A DNA stretch of 48,141 nt from CAZTDD01 sp964612675. GTDB lineage: Bacteria; Hinthialibacterota; Hinthialibacteria; Hinthialibacterales; JAKPRU01. The notes beneath the pieces are model-generated. The model searched no databases and was not told where the DNA came from. It was given only the letters and a program-made list of their open reading frames with translations. Below, in pieces: positions 40,213 to 48,141 of this stretch. Made by a program: the position numbers and the translations under genes. Location of the stretch: the NCBI GenBank assembly GCA_964612675.1, contig CAZTDD010000039.1, positions 1-48,141 on the forward strand. Direction: 5' to 3'. Each line of letters begins with the position of its first letter. The first letter of the stretch is position 1.

Positions 40213-43089
40213 ATGGTAAAAACCTTCTGTTTTGTTTCTCTGTTTTGCGTCACTTTTCTCGTTCTCAGTGTTCCGCTTCCGGCAGCCTCGTCGGTCATCA
40301 TCAATGAATTCTTGGCGTTCTCGGATACGGATTTCGCGGATGGGTCTCCGCGCGACTGGATCGAGCTGTATAACCCGGGCAACGAGCCTCTCCAGCTGAA
40401 AGGATACAGTCTGACGGATGATGCGAAGGGGGGGCGCCGTTGGGTTTTCCCCGCGGCGAGGCTTGAAGCGCACGGCTATCTTCGCATCTGGGCGAGTGGT
40501 CAGAATCGAGTATCGAGCAGCGAATATCATACGAACTTCGCGCTGAGTAAAGGCGGAGAATACGTCGGTTTGTTTGCACCGGACGGGGAGTTGATTGACG
40601 GCGTTCCGTTCGGCAAACAGCGGGTCGGCATTTCCTACGGACGATATCCAAACGGGTCGGAGAGCTGGTTTTACTTCATGGATCCGACACCGGGAAGGCA
40701 GAACACGGGCGAGAAGTATACCGGCATCGCAGACCCGCCCGTGGTTTCAAAGACGGGCGGCTTCTACTCGGAACCGATCTCTGTGCAGATTCTGACGCGG
40801 CGTCCAAGCGCCGAGATTCGGTATACGCTGGACGGTTCGGCTCCCGACCAGACCAGCGATGTGTACTCGGAAACGTTACAGATTTCCGAAACCACGCCCG
40901 TGCGTGCGCGTGCGTTTTGCGACGGTCTGTTGCCGAGCGACATTGTGACCAACACATATTTCATCGGTCAGTCCTTCCGTATCCCGGTCTTGTCGATTGT
41001 CACGGCACCCGAGAATCTTTTTGACCGGCGGACAGGGATTTACGTCAATGCGGAACAACACGGCCGCGCATGGGAACGGCCTACATCGGTCGAGTTTTTC
41101 GAAACGAGAGACTCGCGGATGTTTGCGGTCGATGCCGGGTTGCGGATACACGGGGGCGCGTCGAGAAGACGGTCGGAGAAGCACTCGTTCCGGCTTTACT
41201 TCCGGGCGGAATACGGTCCGAAAAAGTTGAACGCTCCTTTTATTCCTTCGACTACAGTCAATTCCTTTGACCGGATTGTCCTGCGGGGCGGTTACAATGA
41301 CAGCTGGGCGCATTGGGATCCGGGCCAGCGGGAGGTTGCGACCTATACCACCGATCCACTAACACGGGACCTTCAAGCCGATATGAGCGGTGTTGCGTCG
41401 CACGGGCTTTATGCGGAGCTCTATCTGAACGGAGAGTATTGGGGGGTTTATAACCCGTGCGAACGGATCGACGATGCGTTCTTGGAATCCTATTACGGGG
41501 GGGAAGAATGGGACGTCATCTCGGATGATGAGTTGAAAGACGGCGACAGAAGAGCATGGCAGGACCTGCAACGATTTGTTCAAGGGGCGAATTTCTCCAC
41601 TTCTCAGGATTACCAAGACTTTGAGTCAATGGTTGATATCAAACAGATGACAGATTACTTCATTGTGAATATCTGGGTACAGAATTACGATTGGCCCCAT
41701 CACAATTGGTATGCGGGACGCGCGAAGCGGCCGGACGGGAAATGGATGTTTTTTTGCTGGGATGCCGAGTACTCGTTTGGCTCCGGACCTCAAGGATACA
41801 AGATCAATCAGAACACCTTTCAGACGGCACAAAGCGGAAGTCTGCTTGGAACGATGTTTGACAAACTGCTTAGGAGCTCCCAATATCGGGATTATTTCGA
41901 AGAACGTCTGGAGTATTACTTGGGGACAAGCCTTTCTCCCGAGCATGTTCTGCAGCTTTTTGATAAACACCGGGACGCGATTCGTCCTGCGATTCCCTAC
42001 GAGGCCGAGCGTTGGAATCGAAAGCGTGGTCTCGATGACTGGGATCGGGCTGCAGAGAAATTAGAAGATTTTGTGAACCAACGAGCGGAGTATGTTCGTC
42101 GTCACGTATACGGCTCCAGACCGACTCCGACGCCTACGCCGACACCGAAACCGACACCTCGAACGATTGCGCAGACATCGTGGCTACCGCCGGAGGGCGA
42201 TTGGGACTATGTATACGATCCCGATGGGGGAAGTCCGGAAAATATCGTCTCCGATCCGGGTTGGTCTCACGAAAACATGAGTGATCGCTATGAATTTCAG
42301 CCGCAAACTGCGAATGGCGAGATTCTGCAGAGTCCGGCCTTTATCGCGGACGGTGAAGGGGGACAAGCGCTGCGTATTTACGATCCGGGAAAAACCAGCC
42401 TCGATCCTTACGATGTGGGAAGCGGTGCGAATAGTCTGATGACGCTGAATTACGATCTAGGAAAGTCGCTGCGCGGTACCGCGGCGTTTCGGATACGATC
42501 CCGCCCATTTATGGATGAATACAGCGTGCAGATACCGTTCGGCTATACGGAGCCGGGTGGGTTTAACACAATCGGTTTGAATTTGAATTTGACCCAACGG
42601 TTTTACAAGAGTACACCTTATGCAGAGCGGCCGACGTGGTCACTGCCGAATGGACTATGGCCGGTCAGTGGATCCGGGATCGCGCTCCACAGCGATTTCC
42701 CCGATGTGTTGATGTGGCCCAACAGCGGTGGTGTCGCCTCGGGAGTGGAGCCGAATTCGCCTGGTTTTATCGATGAATTCTGGGATCACACGGAGTGGCA
42801 TGAATACTGGATTTCATACGATTTAACGCCCGGCAACGAATCCACCACGCTGTATGTGGACGGGAGTACGAATCCGAAATTCGGCCCCGGGGGGAAGGAA
42901 TTGTTCGCCATTGCCGACAGCCGGGATATGGAGATTCCCGAAGGGAACCTTGTGTTCCGAATCGCCCTTCGGTCGGCAGGCGGCGCGGGGAATATCGAGA
43001 TCGATTATATTGCGCTCAAATCCGGTTTTGCACTAGCGCCCGAGACTGCGACAAATGTGCAGGTCTGGAACCGTCACGTAGAAGAATAG
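40213..43089 (+). CDS. Secreted CotH-kinase protein with lamin-tail and chitobiase-C domains
   Basis: The protein has 958 residues from ATG 40213, opening with a signal peptide (KTFCFVSLFCVTFLVLSVPLPAAS). Domain order: lamin-tail domain (about 22-140: IINEFLAFSDTDFADGSPRD, DWIELYNPG, LQLKGYSLTDD); chitobiase/hexosaminidase C-terminal-like domain (about 178-245: AEIRYTLDGSAPDQTSDVY). The CotH-kinase domain follows (about 250-600), with IPVLSIVTAPENLFD, GLRIHGGASRR, RIVLRGGYNDSW, ELYLNGEYWGVY, NYDWPHHNWYAGR and FFCWDAEYSFG. A PTPTPTPTPKPTPR linker (near 636-650) leads to a C-terminal jelly-roll domain of about 300 residues. CotH-type kinases phosphorylate secreted proteins. The active-site D/N positions look kept. 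Confidence 0.88.
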   Translation: MVKTFCFVSLFCVTFLVLSVPLPAASSVIINEFLAFSDTDFADGSPRDWIELYNPGNEPLQLKGYSLTDDAKGGRRWVFPAARLEAHGYLRIWASGQNRVSSSEYHTNFALSKGGEYVGLFAPDGELIDGVPFGKQRVGISYGRYPNGSESWFYFMDPTPGRQNTGEKYTGIADPPVVSKTGGFYSEPISVQILTRRPSAEIRYTLDGSAPDQTSDVYSETLQISETTPVRARAFCDGLLPSDIVTNTYFIGQSFRIPVLSIVTAPENLFDRRTGIYVNAEQHGRAWERPTSVEFFETRDSRMFAVDAGLRIHGGASRRRSEKHSFRLYFRAEYGPKKLNAPFIPSTTVNSFDRIVLRGGYNDSWAHWDPGQREVATYTTDPLTRDLQADMSGVASHGLYAELYLNGEYWGVYNPCERIDDAFLESYYGGEEWDVISDDELKDGDRRAWQDLQRFVQGANFSTSQDYQDFESMVDIKQMTDYFIVNIWVQNYDWPHHNWYAGRAKRPDGKWMFFCWDAEYSFGSGPQGYKINQNTFQTAQSGSLLGTMFDKLLRSSQYRDYFEERLEYYLGTSLSPEHVLQLFDKHRDAIRPAIPYEAERWNRKRGLDDWDRAAEKLEDFVNQRAEYVRRHVYGSRPTPTPTPTPKPTPRTIAQTSWLPPEGDWDYVYDPDGGSPENIVSDPGWSHENMSDRYEFQPQTANGEILQSPAFIADGEGGQALRIYDPGKTSLDPYDVGSGANSLMTLNYDLGKSLRGTAAFRIRSRPFMDEYSVQIPFGYTEPGGFNTIGLNLNLTQRFYKSTPYAERPTWSLPNGLWPVSGSGIALHSDFPDVLMWPNSGGVASGVEPNSPGFIDEFWDHTEWHEYWISYDLTPGNESTTLYVDGSTNPKFGPGGKELFAIADSRDMEIPEGNLVFRIALRSAGGAGNIEIDYIALKSGFALAPETATNVQVWNRHVEE

Positions 43090-43097
43090 GCTGTATT

Positions 43098-45578
43098 TCA
43101 TGCCACGACGGTTTGTGCTTCGGGGATCGGTATATGGGCCGGGAACGGTGTAAACTCCCGGGCCTTCGAGGAATCCGAGCGTTCGCGATAGATTTCCCAA
43201 TACGCGTCAAAGGCTTTCAGGAAGGATCGTTTCTCCGCATACTGGCGCGCGCGAATTCCCATTTGGCGCCGTCGCTCGGAATTGGTTGCCATTGTTTTCA
43301 TGGCTTCAACCAGTGCGTCTTCGTTTTCCCCTTGTACGATCAGGCCGGTTTCGTTGGGGATCAGGTTTTCCTGTGGTCCGCCCAGATCGGTAACGATGAT
43401 CGGTACTCCGCCGGCCTGTGCTTCGAGGACGACGTTGCCGAAGGTATCGGTGGTGCTCGGGAAGACGAACGTGTCGCATGCGGGGTATATTCCCGCGAGC
43501 TCATCGCCATCCAGGTATCCGGTAAAGTGGACAGATGCACCGTTCATGGATCGTTTCATTTCTTTCAAATAGGGTCCGTCGCCGACGACGATCAGATGGA
43601 CGTCGCTGCAGGTTTCACTGAGGCGTTTGAAGGCGCGGCAAAGGAGAGGGAGGTTCTTCTCTTTGGAGACGCGTCCGACATAAAGGAACCGAGTGCCTTC
43701 TGGCAGATCAATCCCGGTGCATTCGTTCATGGGATTGAATCGTTCGATATCCACGCCTCGGGGCATAATCTGAATCTTTTCACTGGGGATACCCCTATCG
43801 ATCAATTCCTGGGCTGTGGCCTGCGAGGGTGAGAAGATGAAGTCGGATTGATCGTAAAACCAGAGAATTCCGCTCCACATCAATTCTTCAATGGATAGAT
43901 CGTCTGTCAAATGCATTGCATACTGCGGTATGGCGGTGTGGTAGGTTGTAATAAACGGGAGTTTCATAATCCGTGCGACTGCCAGAGCTGCGAGCCCCAG
44001 CGGGCCGGGTGTTGCCGCGTGAATGTGCGTGAATTTTTGCTCGTAGCAGAAGTGCATAATTTCGAGCAGGGGAGGGATGCAGATTTTCTGTTCGGGATAT
44101 TCGGGGGTTTCGAGGATTTCGACGGGCTGGAAGTAGCGGACGCCATGCGTGTACGGCTCTTTGGAGTCATCCGTCGTACAGGTCACGATAGTCAAGTCTT
44201 TTCCCGTATTTTGGGCGAGTTTGACCTGTCGATTCAGTGTGTGCGCGACGCCGTTGACCTCCTCGAATGTGTCGGTGAACAACCCCACACGCGGTCGGGT
44301 ATGCGGAGGGATCTCGGCGGCGAACCGCTCGCCGACCATCTCGCTGAGGCGGCGTCCCTTGCTGTATACATTGTATGCCACGAAATAAGGTGCGATCAGG
44401 GTATACAGAGCTCCGGCCGACCCGATGGTGTGGAATATATCGAATGGGTTCCCGTTGAATACCCGTTTTCCAGTTTGCCGAGATAACTGGCCCAGGATAT
44501 TGTTGCTGATTTTGTTGACAAATCGGAACCAATGTTGATCTGGTTCGGGACTGAATGCGAGCCCTTGATTAAGTACAACTCGGAGTTGGGGATCTTTGGT
44601 GACGAGTTTCTGCGCTTCGTATTGGATTCGTTCCATCATCGAAGCGCGGTCGGCGGGTGTTCTGGTTGGTTTGACCGTGCTACGCATTCGGGAATAAAGA
44701 CGCGCCCACAGTCTGGGTTCACGCCGTTCGCGGATTTGAAGCATGCGATCCAAGAATCGCATCAGGATGTTGTGTTCGTAGTATCGATCCAGGTTTAGTT
44801 TGGAGTTATAGAATTGGTATGCCACGCCGTAGAGGTGATGGGCCATTGTGAGAGGTGTGCATGGCCTTTGAAATCCGACGCGACCCTGGTTCTCGGCAAG
44901 GCCCGCACAGAACTCATCCACACTACGTGCACCGGCGATTTCTGTGTAGGTATGAGCGATATTGACCGAGCTGTGATCGTCCGAGCCGCCGGTGAGTCCT
45001 TTATTCCACGGTTTATCGAACCAGGGGTCGATACCGTGGATATCGACGAGTTGTTCGATGTCTGCGGGTGTGAGCTGGGTAAGGACATGCTGGAGAGTGT
45101 GGTTTACCGTGGCGTCCTGGTTTCGATTCAGCTCAAAATGCCTGAACAGAAGCAGGCATTGTTCGAAATGCTCGACAGTCATGCGATCGTTGACCGCACC
45201 GAGAGGGTGCGCCAGGGAATGCATTATTTTTTCTTGCGCGAGATAGGGAATCAACTCGAAGACATTTTCGCGAAGGCTGTCGATTTCCTTGAATTGTTTT
45301 TCGGAGATTCGATAGGCCAGTACATGCAGTTTGCACCGGTCTTCCGGGAAATAGGTGGTTATTTCGCAGCCGACGAAGGTGTTGGGCAGATCCGCGATTT
45401 CGAGGCATCCAGCGATGGCATTGTGATCTGTAATAGTGACCGCATCCATGCCGCGGTCCATGGCGATGCGATAAAGATCGCGCGGTTCTGTGTAGCTTTC
45501 CGCACATCCGAGTTTCTGGAGTACCCAGACAGAAGGACGGCGTGAAAACCGGGAATGAACATGCAGATCGACTTTCAT
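43098..45578 (-). CDS. PHP-type metal-dependent phosphoesterase fused to GT4 glycosyltransferase
   Basis: The protein has 826 residues with no signal peptide. The PHP domain (1-290) keeps its metal ligands: DLHVHSRFS (His6, His8), TDHN (Asp51, His52), GCEITTY (Glu72), HSLAHP and GGSDDHS. A helical linker runs to about 425. The GT4 glycosyltransferase follows (RPRVGLFTDTFEEVNGVAHT, HIHAATPGPLGLAAL, TYHTAIPQY, MPRGVDIERFNP, FLYVGRVSKEKN, VVGDGPYLKEM, TDTFGNVVLEAQAGGVPII). It resembles mannosyl- or glucuronosyl-lipid transferases of the PimB/GtfA type. The ATG is behind GAAGGAG. A radical-SAM stub sits immediately upstream. A role in cell-surface glycolipid or polysaccharide assembly at the membrane is likely. 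Confidence 0.9.
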   Translation of the reverse strand: MKVDLHVHSRFSRRPSVWVLQKLGCAESYTEPRDLYRIAMDRGMDAVTITDHNAIAGCLEIADLPNTFVGCEITTYFPEDRCKLHVLAYRISEKQFKEIDSLRENVFELIPYLAQEKIMHSLAHPLGAVNDRMTVEHFEQCLLLFRHFELNRNQDATVNHTLQHVLTQLTPADIEQLVDIHGIDPWFDKPWNKGLTGGSDDHSSVNIAHTYTEIAGARSVDEFCAGLAENQGRVGFQRPCTPLTMAHHLYGVAYQFYNSKLNLDRYYEHNILMRFLDRMLQIRERREPRLWARLYSRMRSTVKPTRTPADRASMMERIQYEAQKLVTKDPQLRVVLNQGLAFSPEPDQHWFRFVNKISNNILGQLSRQTGKRVFNGNPFDIFHTIGSAGALYTLIAPYFVAYNVYSKGRRLSEMVGERFAAEIPPHTRPRVGLFTDTFEEVNGVAHTLNRQVKLAQNTGKDLTIVTCTTDDSKEPYTHGVRYFQPVEILETPEYPEQKICIPPLLEIMHFCYEQKFTHIHAATPGPLGLAALAVARIMKLPFITTYHTAIPQYAMHLTDDLSIEELMWSGILWFYDQSDFIFSPSQATAQELIDRGIPSEKIQIMPRGVDIERFNPMNECTGIDLPEGTRFLYVGRVSKEKNLPLLCRAFKRLSETCSDVHLIVVGDGPYLKEMKRSMNGASVHFTGYLDGDELAGIYPACDTFVFPSTTDTFGNVVLEAQAGGVPIIVTDLGGPQENLIPNETGLIVQGENEDALVEAMKTMATNSERRRQMGIRARQYAEKRSFLKAFDAYWEIYRERSDSSKAREFTPFPAHIPIPEAQTVVA

Positions 45579-45602
45579 CTTGATCTCCTTCGGCGATTAA
45601 TT

Positions 45603-45765
45603 CAATCTTGGAACGTTTGAATCTGGAGCTGGCACGCAATTCACATTGTGGACAATTCGCGTTACAAGCGTCGGAATACTGCAGAATCAGCTGTCCTGGC
45701 AGCCGTGTCCAGAGGAGTGGCAGAAGCTCACGAAATTGCTGTATCGTGTTTGCGGCGAATCGCAA
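45603..45765 (-). pseudogene. N-terminal stub of a radical SAM protein
   Basis: From a TTG at 45765 the first 54 residues read RFAANTIQQFRELLPLLWTR, PGQLILQYSDACNANCPQC and ELRASSRFKRSKIE. That is the start of a radical SAM protein, with the cluster motif C-x3-C-x2-C at Cys34, Cys38 and Cys41. In relatives I know, a protein of roughly 350-450 residues follows. Here the homology ends just before the ribosome site of the PHP-glycosyltransferase gene, and the frame runs on (to 45133) as nonsense inside that gene. The body of the gene has been deleted. The stub may still be translated and could couple translation of the next gene. Confidence 0.6.
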
Positions 45766-46131
45766 TATCGAAACCCTCGAACGATCATCTATCGACTCCC
45801 GGTCATAAATAACACAATGCGTAACTTATTAAGTCGGTCGAGGGTTAATGCCTGATTAGGCATACGATAATATCTTGTTAGAGAGTTTTGGCGGGCTGCG
45901 TTCCTCGGGAAGTCGAAACCCCGATGTAGATCCTGTCGTTACCCCACCGGTCACCCTTCTCTGGGTGACCGGCTTAACTAATCTCAAGCTTTCTGTTCTG
46001 CACAAACGTCCGAGGCCACAACATCGCCTCGAGGGGGGACACCAGTTCCCGCAACGTGTGTTCGATCAGACCTGGATCGCGGTCCGAAAACATTCGCCGA
46101 ATCGGCGAATTCATGCCATACAAGATAGTCT
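45766..46131. other. Intergenic region between the RHS gene and the radical-SAM stub
   Basis: No gene was found. It contains a small hairpin ATGCCT-GATT-AGGCAT (45848-45863), an A/T-rich palindromic stretch ACTTATTAAGT near 45820-45835 that could belong to a promoter, and the strong hairpin described separately. Confidence 0.45.
45947..45972. terminator. Strong hairpin, CCGGTCACCC/GGGTGACCGG
   Basis: A perfect ten-pair GC-rich stem with a six-base loop lies 160 bases past the RHS gene stop. No T run follows on either strand, so it may be a factor-assisted terminator, a processing site or an operator. Confidence 0.4.
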
Positions 46132-48141
46132 TTAATATGGCATCCCCGGCGATAATTGTCCTGGGGGAATATCGGGAACATGTTTCCTGGCCGTCTTTCG
46201 ACATGATTCGCATTCTCGATTCAATTTGGCCAATTCTCTCCTTGCCCGTTCGATGAGCGATGCCATTTCGGGGTCATCGGCATTATTGGCTATGAAATCA
46301 GCAAGATGTACTTTTAGCATGTCACGATCGTTCCAAATTCTTTCAATTCGTTCTTTTTCCAACCGTTTCTCTTCTTCCTCCTGTTCACGCCATATCCGTC
46401 TAAGCTCCTTATACCCCTCAGCAGGACCCGGTTCAGGGGCGTAATAGTCCTCCGCATATTTTTCTGCCGCATATTGGGCGAACTCATCAGGATTCAGCGT
46501 GGTATAGAGAAAACACAGAATAATGTCCGTGCCGGTTTCGCACGGCATCTCGGCGACGTCTCTGTAAGTCGGTACGTAATCATCGGCTGCTTCCCCAAGT
46601 ATTTGCTTACCTACTGTCTTTAAGGTCCATTTAATACCCTTACTCATCCATAATCCCCCTGGATCGATAGATGAAATCGGATCGCTCAGGGCATATTGAT
46701 AGGGGGTGATTGTTCTCGGGTTCTCAAGGACCGGCCATATCGGTTCCTTGGAAAGAAATCGGCCTTTCGTCGCGTTATAGTATCTGGCTCGCATGTGGTA
46801 CAGCGTCGGGGTTTCCTGCCTCACGCCCCACTGCCCGACAAAGGTAAACGGCTGTGGGCTGTTGCCGTTGTGCGCGAGTAATTTCCCATAAGGGGTATAG
46901 GCGTAAGAGTCTGTTACTGCGGCTGACGCGTCGGTCAGAGCCAGGGTCGAGCCGATTTGGTCAAAATGATAATAATGGACTTTGTTGCCGTTACTCGCGT
47001 CGATCATGTACAACAAGCGTCCTGCCGGACACCATACGTAATATCGAAGAAATTCGCCTGACTCGGCGTCTTTTTCCGCCACAATGGGGGTCTTGTTCAA
47101 AGCGTAGTTGTAATAGTAATTCAAGGTTGTGTCGTCCTTGGTGCGGGAGACCAGGTCGCCCATCCCATTGTAGCTCAGGCTGTTACTGTTGATACCGATG
47201 AGCCGGGATGCGTCGTTCCACGTATAGGTCGCCCCCGGGGAAACCGTAAGCCTGCCTCGCTCATCATAGCTGTATCCCGCGTTGTTGATTTGGGATCCCG
47301 CATCATAGGTAACCGTGTCAGCCCCGGCGGTTAGAAACTCGGCCGGATTTAACGGGACGGTCATATCCGTCTGCGTTACCTTGCCTACCGAATCTAACGT
47401 GTATTCAATGTCAACAAAATCACCGTGCCGAATACGGGTAAGTCGATTGGCATTGTCATAAGCGAGCAGGGTGTCGATGCCGTTGGAGCGGGAGATCCCC
47501 GTAAGTTTCGCCTCGTTATCGTAGGTCAAGTCAATCCAGGCATCGGTGAGGTTGTCGCTCACCCTGCTGAGCAAACCGGTTTCCGTATCGTAGACATAGG
47601 TCACGGTCAAAACGCCGTTATTGTACGTAGCGGTTTTCATCCTGCCGCCGTCGTCGTAGGTTGCCCCAAAGTCCGCGTCTCCGTTGTTTGTATTGGTCAC
47701 CTGTCCCTGTGCGTTTCGAGTCAGGGAAAGGCCGTTGGCGCCAATCAGTCGGTCAAGACCGTCATAGCTAAACTGCAGGTCCGTCCCATCCGAGTAGGAT
47801 TCTTGGATAAGGTTCCCGGCGTTGTCATAACCACGCTCCACTGAGGCGCCGTCGGCAAAGCTCACGTTGAGCAGTCTGCCCCGGCTGTCATAACTGAAAT
47901 GATCGGCACGCCCTAGAGGATCGCTGATGCTGGAAGTCCTGCCCATATCAGTATACGTAAAAGTCCAATTCTTTCCGTCGAGATTGGTGATTTGTTCGAG
48001 AAGGCCCAATTCGTTTCGCTGGTAGGTTGCACGTCCCCCCTGCGGAAGGGTCACATCTATAAGGCGTCCATTATCGTCATAACCGTACGTTGTGGTGCGG
48101 CCTAAGGGATCGGTGATCTCCGTAAGTTGGCCCATGGAATC
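46132..48141 (-). CDS. RHS/YD-repeat protein, C-terminal part with variable tail (5' end outside window)
   Basis: The frame is open through the right edge, so at least 669 residues belong to a longer protein. YD repeats follow one another (TDPLGRTTTYGYDDNGRL, DPLGRADHFSYDSRGRLL, YDNAGNLIQESYSDG). The RHS core ends with HFDQIGSTLALTDASAAV, SYAYTPYGKL, LYHMRARYYNATKGRFLSKE and DPISSIDPGGLW. After this boundary, a tail of about 170 residues begins (WMSKGIKWTLKTVGKQIL...), with a charged coiled coil (EEEEKRLEKERIERI) and a CESC pair near the end. In polymorphic toxin systems this position holds the toxin, but I cannot match the tail to a known toxin. No immunity-like gene follows. Confidence 0.88.
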   Translation of the reverse strand, partial: DSMGQLTEITDPLGRTTTYGYDDNGRLIDVTLPQGGRATYQRNELGLLEQITNLDGKNWTFTYTDMGRTSSISDPLGRADHFSYDSRGRLLNVSFADGASVERGYDNAGNLIQESYSDGTDLQFSYDGLDRLIGANGLSLTRNAQGQVTNTNNGDADFGATYDDGGRMKTATYNNGVLTVTYVYDTETGLLSRVSDNLTDAWIDLTYDNEAKLTGISRSNGIDTLLAYDNANRLTRIRHGDFVDIEYTLDSVGKVTQTDMTVPLNPAEFLTAGADTVTYDAGSQINNAGYSYDERGRLTVSPGATYTWNDASRLIGINSNSLSYNGMGDLVSRTKDDTTLNYYYNYALNKTPIVAEKDAESGEFLRYYVWCPAGRLLYMIDASNGNKVHYYHFDQIGSTLALTDASAAVTDSYAYTPYGKLLAHNGNSPQPFTFVGQWGVRQETPTLYHMRARYYNATKGRFLSKEPIWPVLENPRTITPYQYALSDPISSIDPGGLWMSKGIKWTLKTVGKQILGEAADDYVPTYRDVAEMPCETGTDIILCFLYTTLNPDEFAQYAAEKYAEDYYAPEPGPAEGYKELRRIWREQEEEEKRLEKERIERIWNDRDMLKVHLADFIANNADDPEMASLIERARRELAKLNRECESCRKTARKHVPDIPPGQLSPGMPY

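Noticed and set aside
1..48141. CRISPR array or complete insertion sequence
   Set aside because: No regularly spaced direct repeats with unique spacers and no transposase-like protein were found.

Overview
The window looks like chromosomal DNA of an environmental, polysaccharide-using Gram-negative bacterium. Its gene set is a secreted PQQ-type propeller with a methyltransferase-like front domain, GH140-, GH2- and GH106-type hydrolases, LamG-like secreted proteins, a CotH-kinase/lamin-tail protein, a C25 (gingipain-type) peptidase and many PAS-rich sensors. That mix is typical of the PVC group and neighbouring candidate phyla such as Hydrogenedentes or Sumerlaeota. This placement is inferred from gene content only; no ribosomal marker is present.

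Layout. (1) 1-6.9 kb, all minus strand: a PAS/GAF sigma54 activator whose frame is broken at an A8 run; then an intergenic region holding tandem palindromes and a sigma54-type promoter; then a cysteine-less thioredoxin-fold protein closed by its own terminator; then a porin and a Cache-domain chemoreceptor cut by the window edge. (2) 7.5-11.3 kb, plus strand: two small secreted beta-sandwich proteins flanking a membrane hybrid histidine kinase. (3) 11.3-12.3 kb: remains of an AlbA_2-type ATPase gene and an orphan HigA-like antitoxin. (4) 12.3-17.3 kb: a divergent pair, the PQQ-propeller protein (minus) and a GH140-like hydrolase (plus). (5) 17.5-18.3 kb: an eroded defence locus consisting of a probable Mod start fragment, an intact MNT nucleotidyltransferase, a frameshifted HEPN gene and a Res start fragment in an ATGA overlap. 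(6) 18.3-21.5 kb: a divergent GH2 and LamG-protein pair sharing a control region rich in inverted repeats. (7) 21.4-22.1 kb: an antitoxin tail remnant and a DUF4258/DUF2283 pair. (8) 22.2-28.1 kb: a six-PAS hybrid kinase and a CNNM/CorC-type membrane protein, minus strand. (9) 28.4-35.7 kb: tRNA-Asn (minus), argC, a 1798-residue C25 peptidase and a STAS protein. (10) 35.7-45.8 kb: a GH106-like hydrolase, a CHAD protein, a CotH-kinase protein, and a PHP-glycosyltransferase fusion preceded by a radical-SAM stub. (11) 46.1 kb to the end: the C-terminal part of an RHS-repeat protein.

Two themes stand out. One is environmental sensing linked to glycan use: four large sensor or regulator proteins, three glycoside hydrolases and several secreted carbohydrate-binding-like proteins. 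The other is gene decay: at least six short remnants (AlbA_2 ATPase tail, HigA tail, Mod start, HEPN, Res start, radical-SAM start) lie between intact genes. The most testable regulatory proposal is the left-hand locus, where the sigma54 activator, an array of palindromes and a TGGC-N7-TTGCT promoter lie in succession. No CRISPR array, rRNA gene, complete insertion sequence or integrase was seen.
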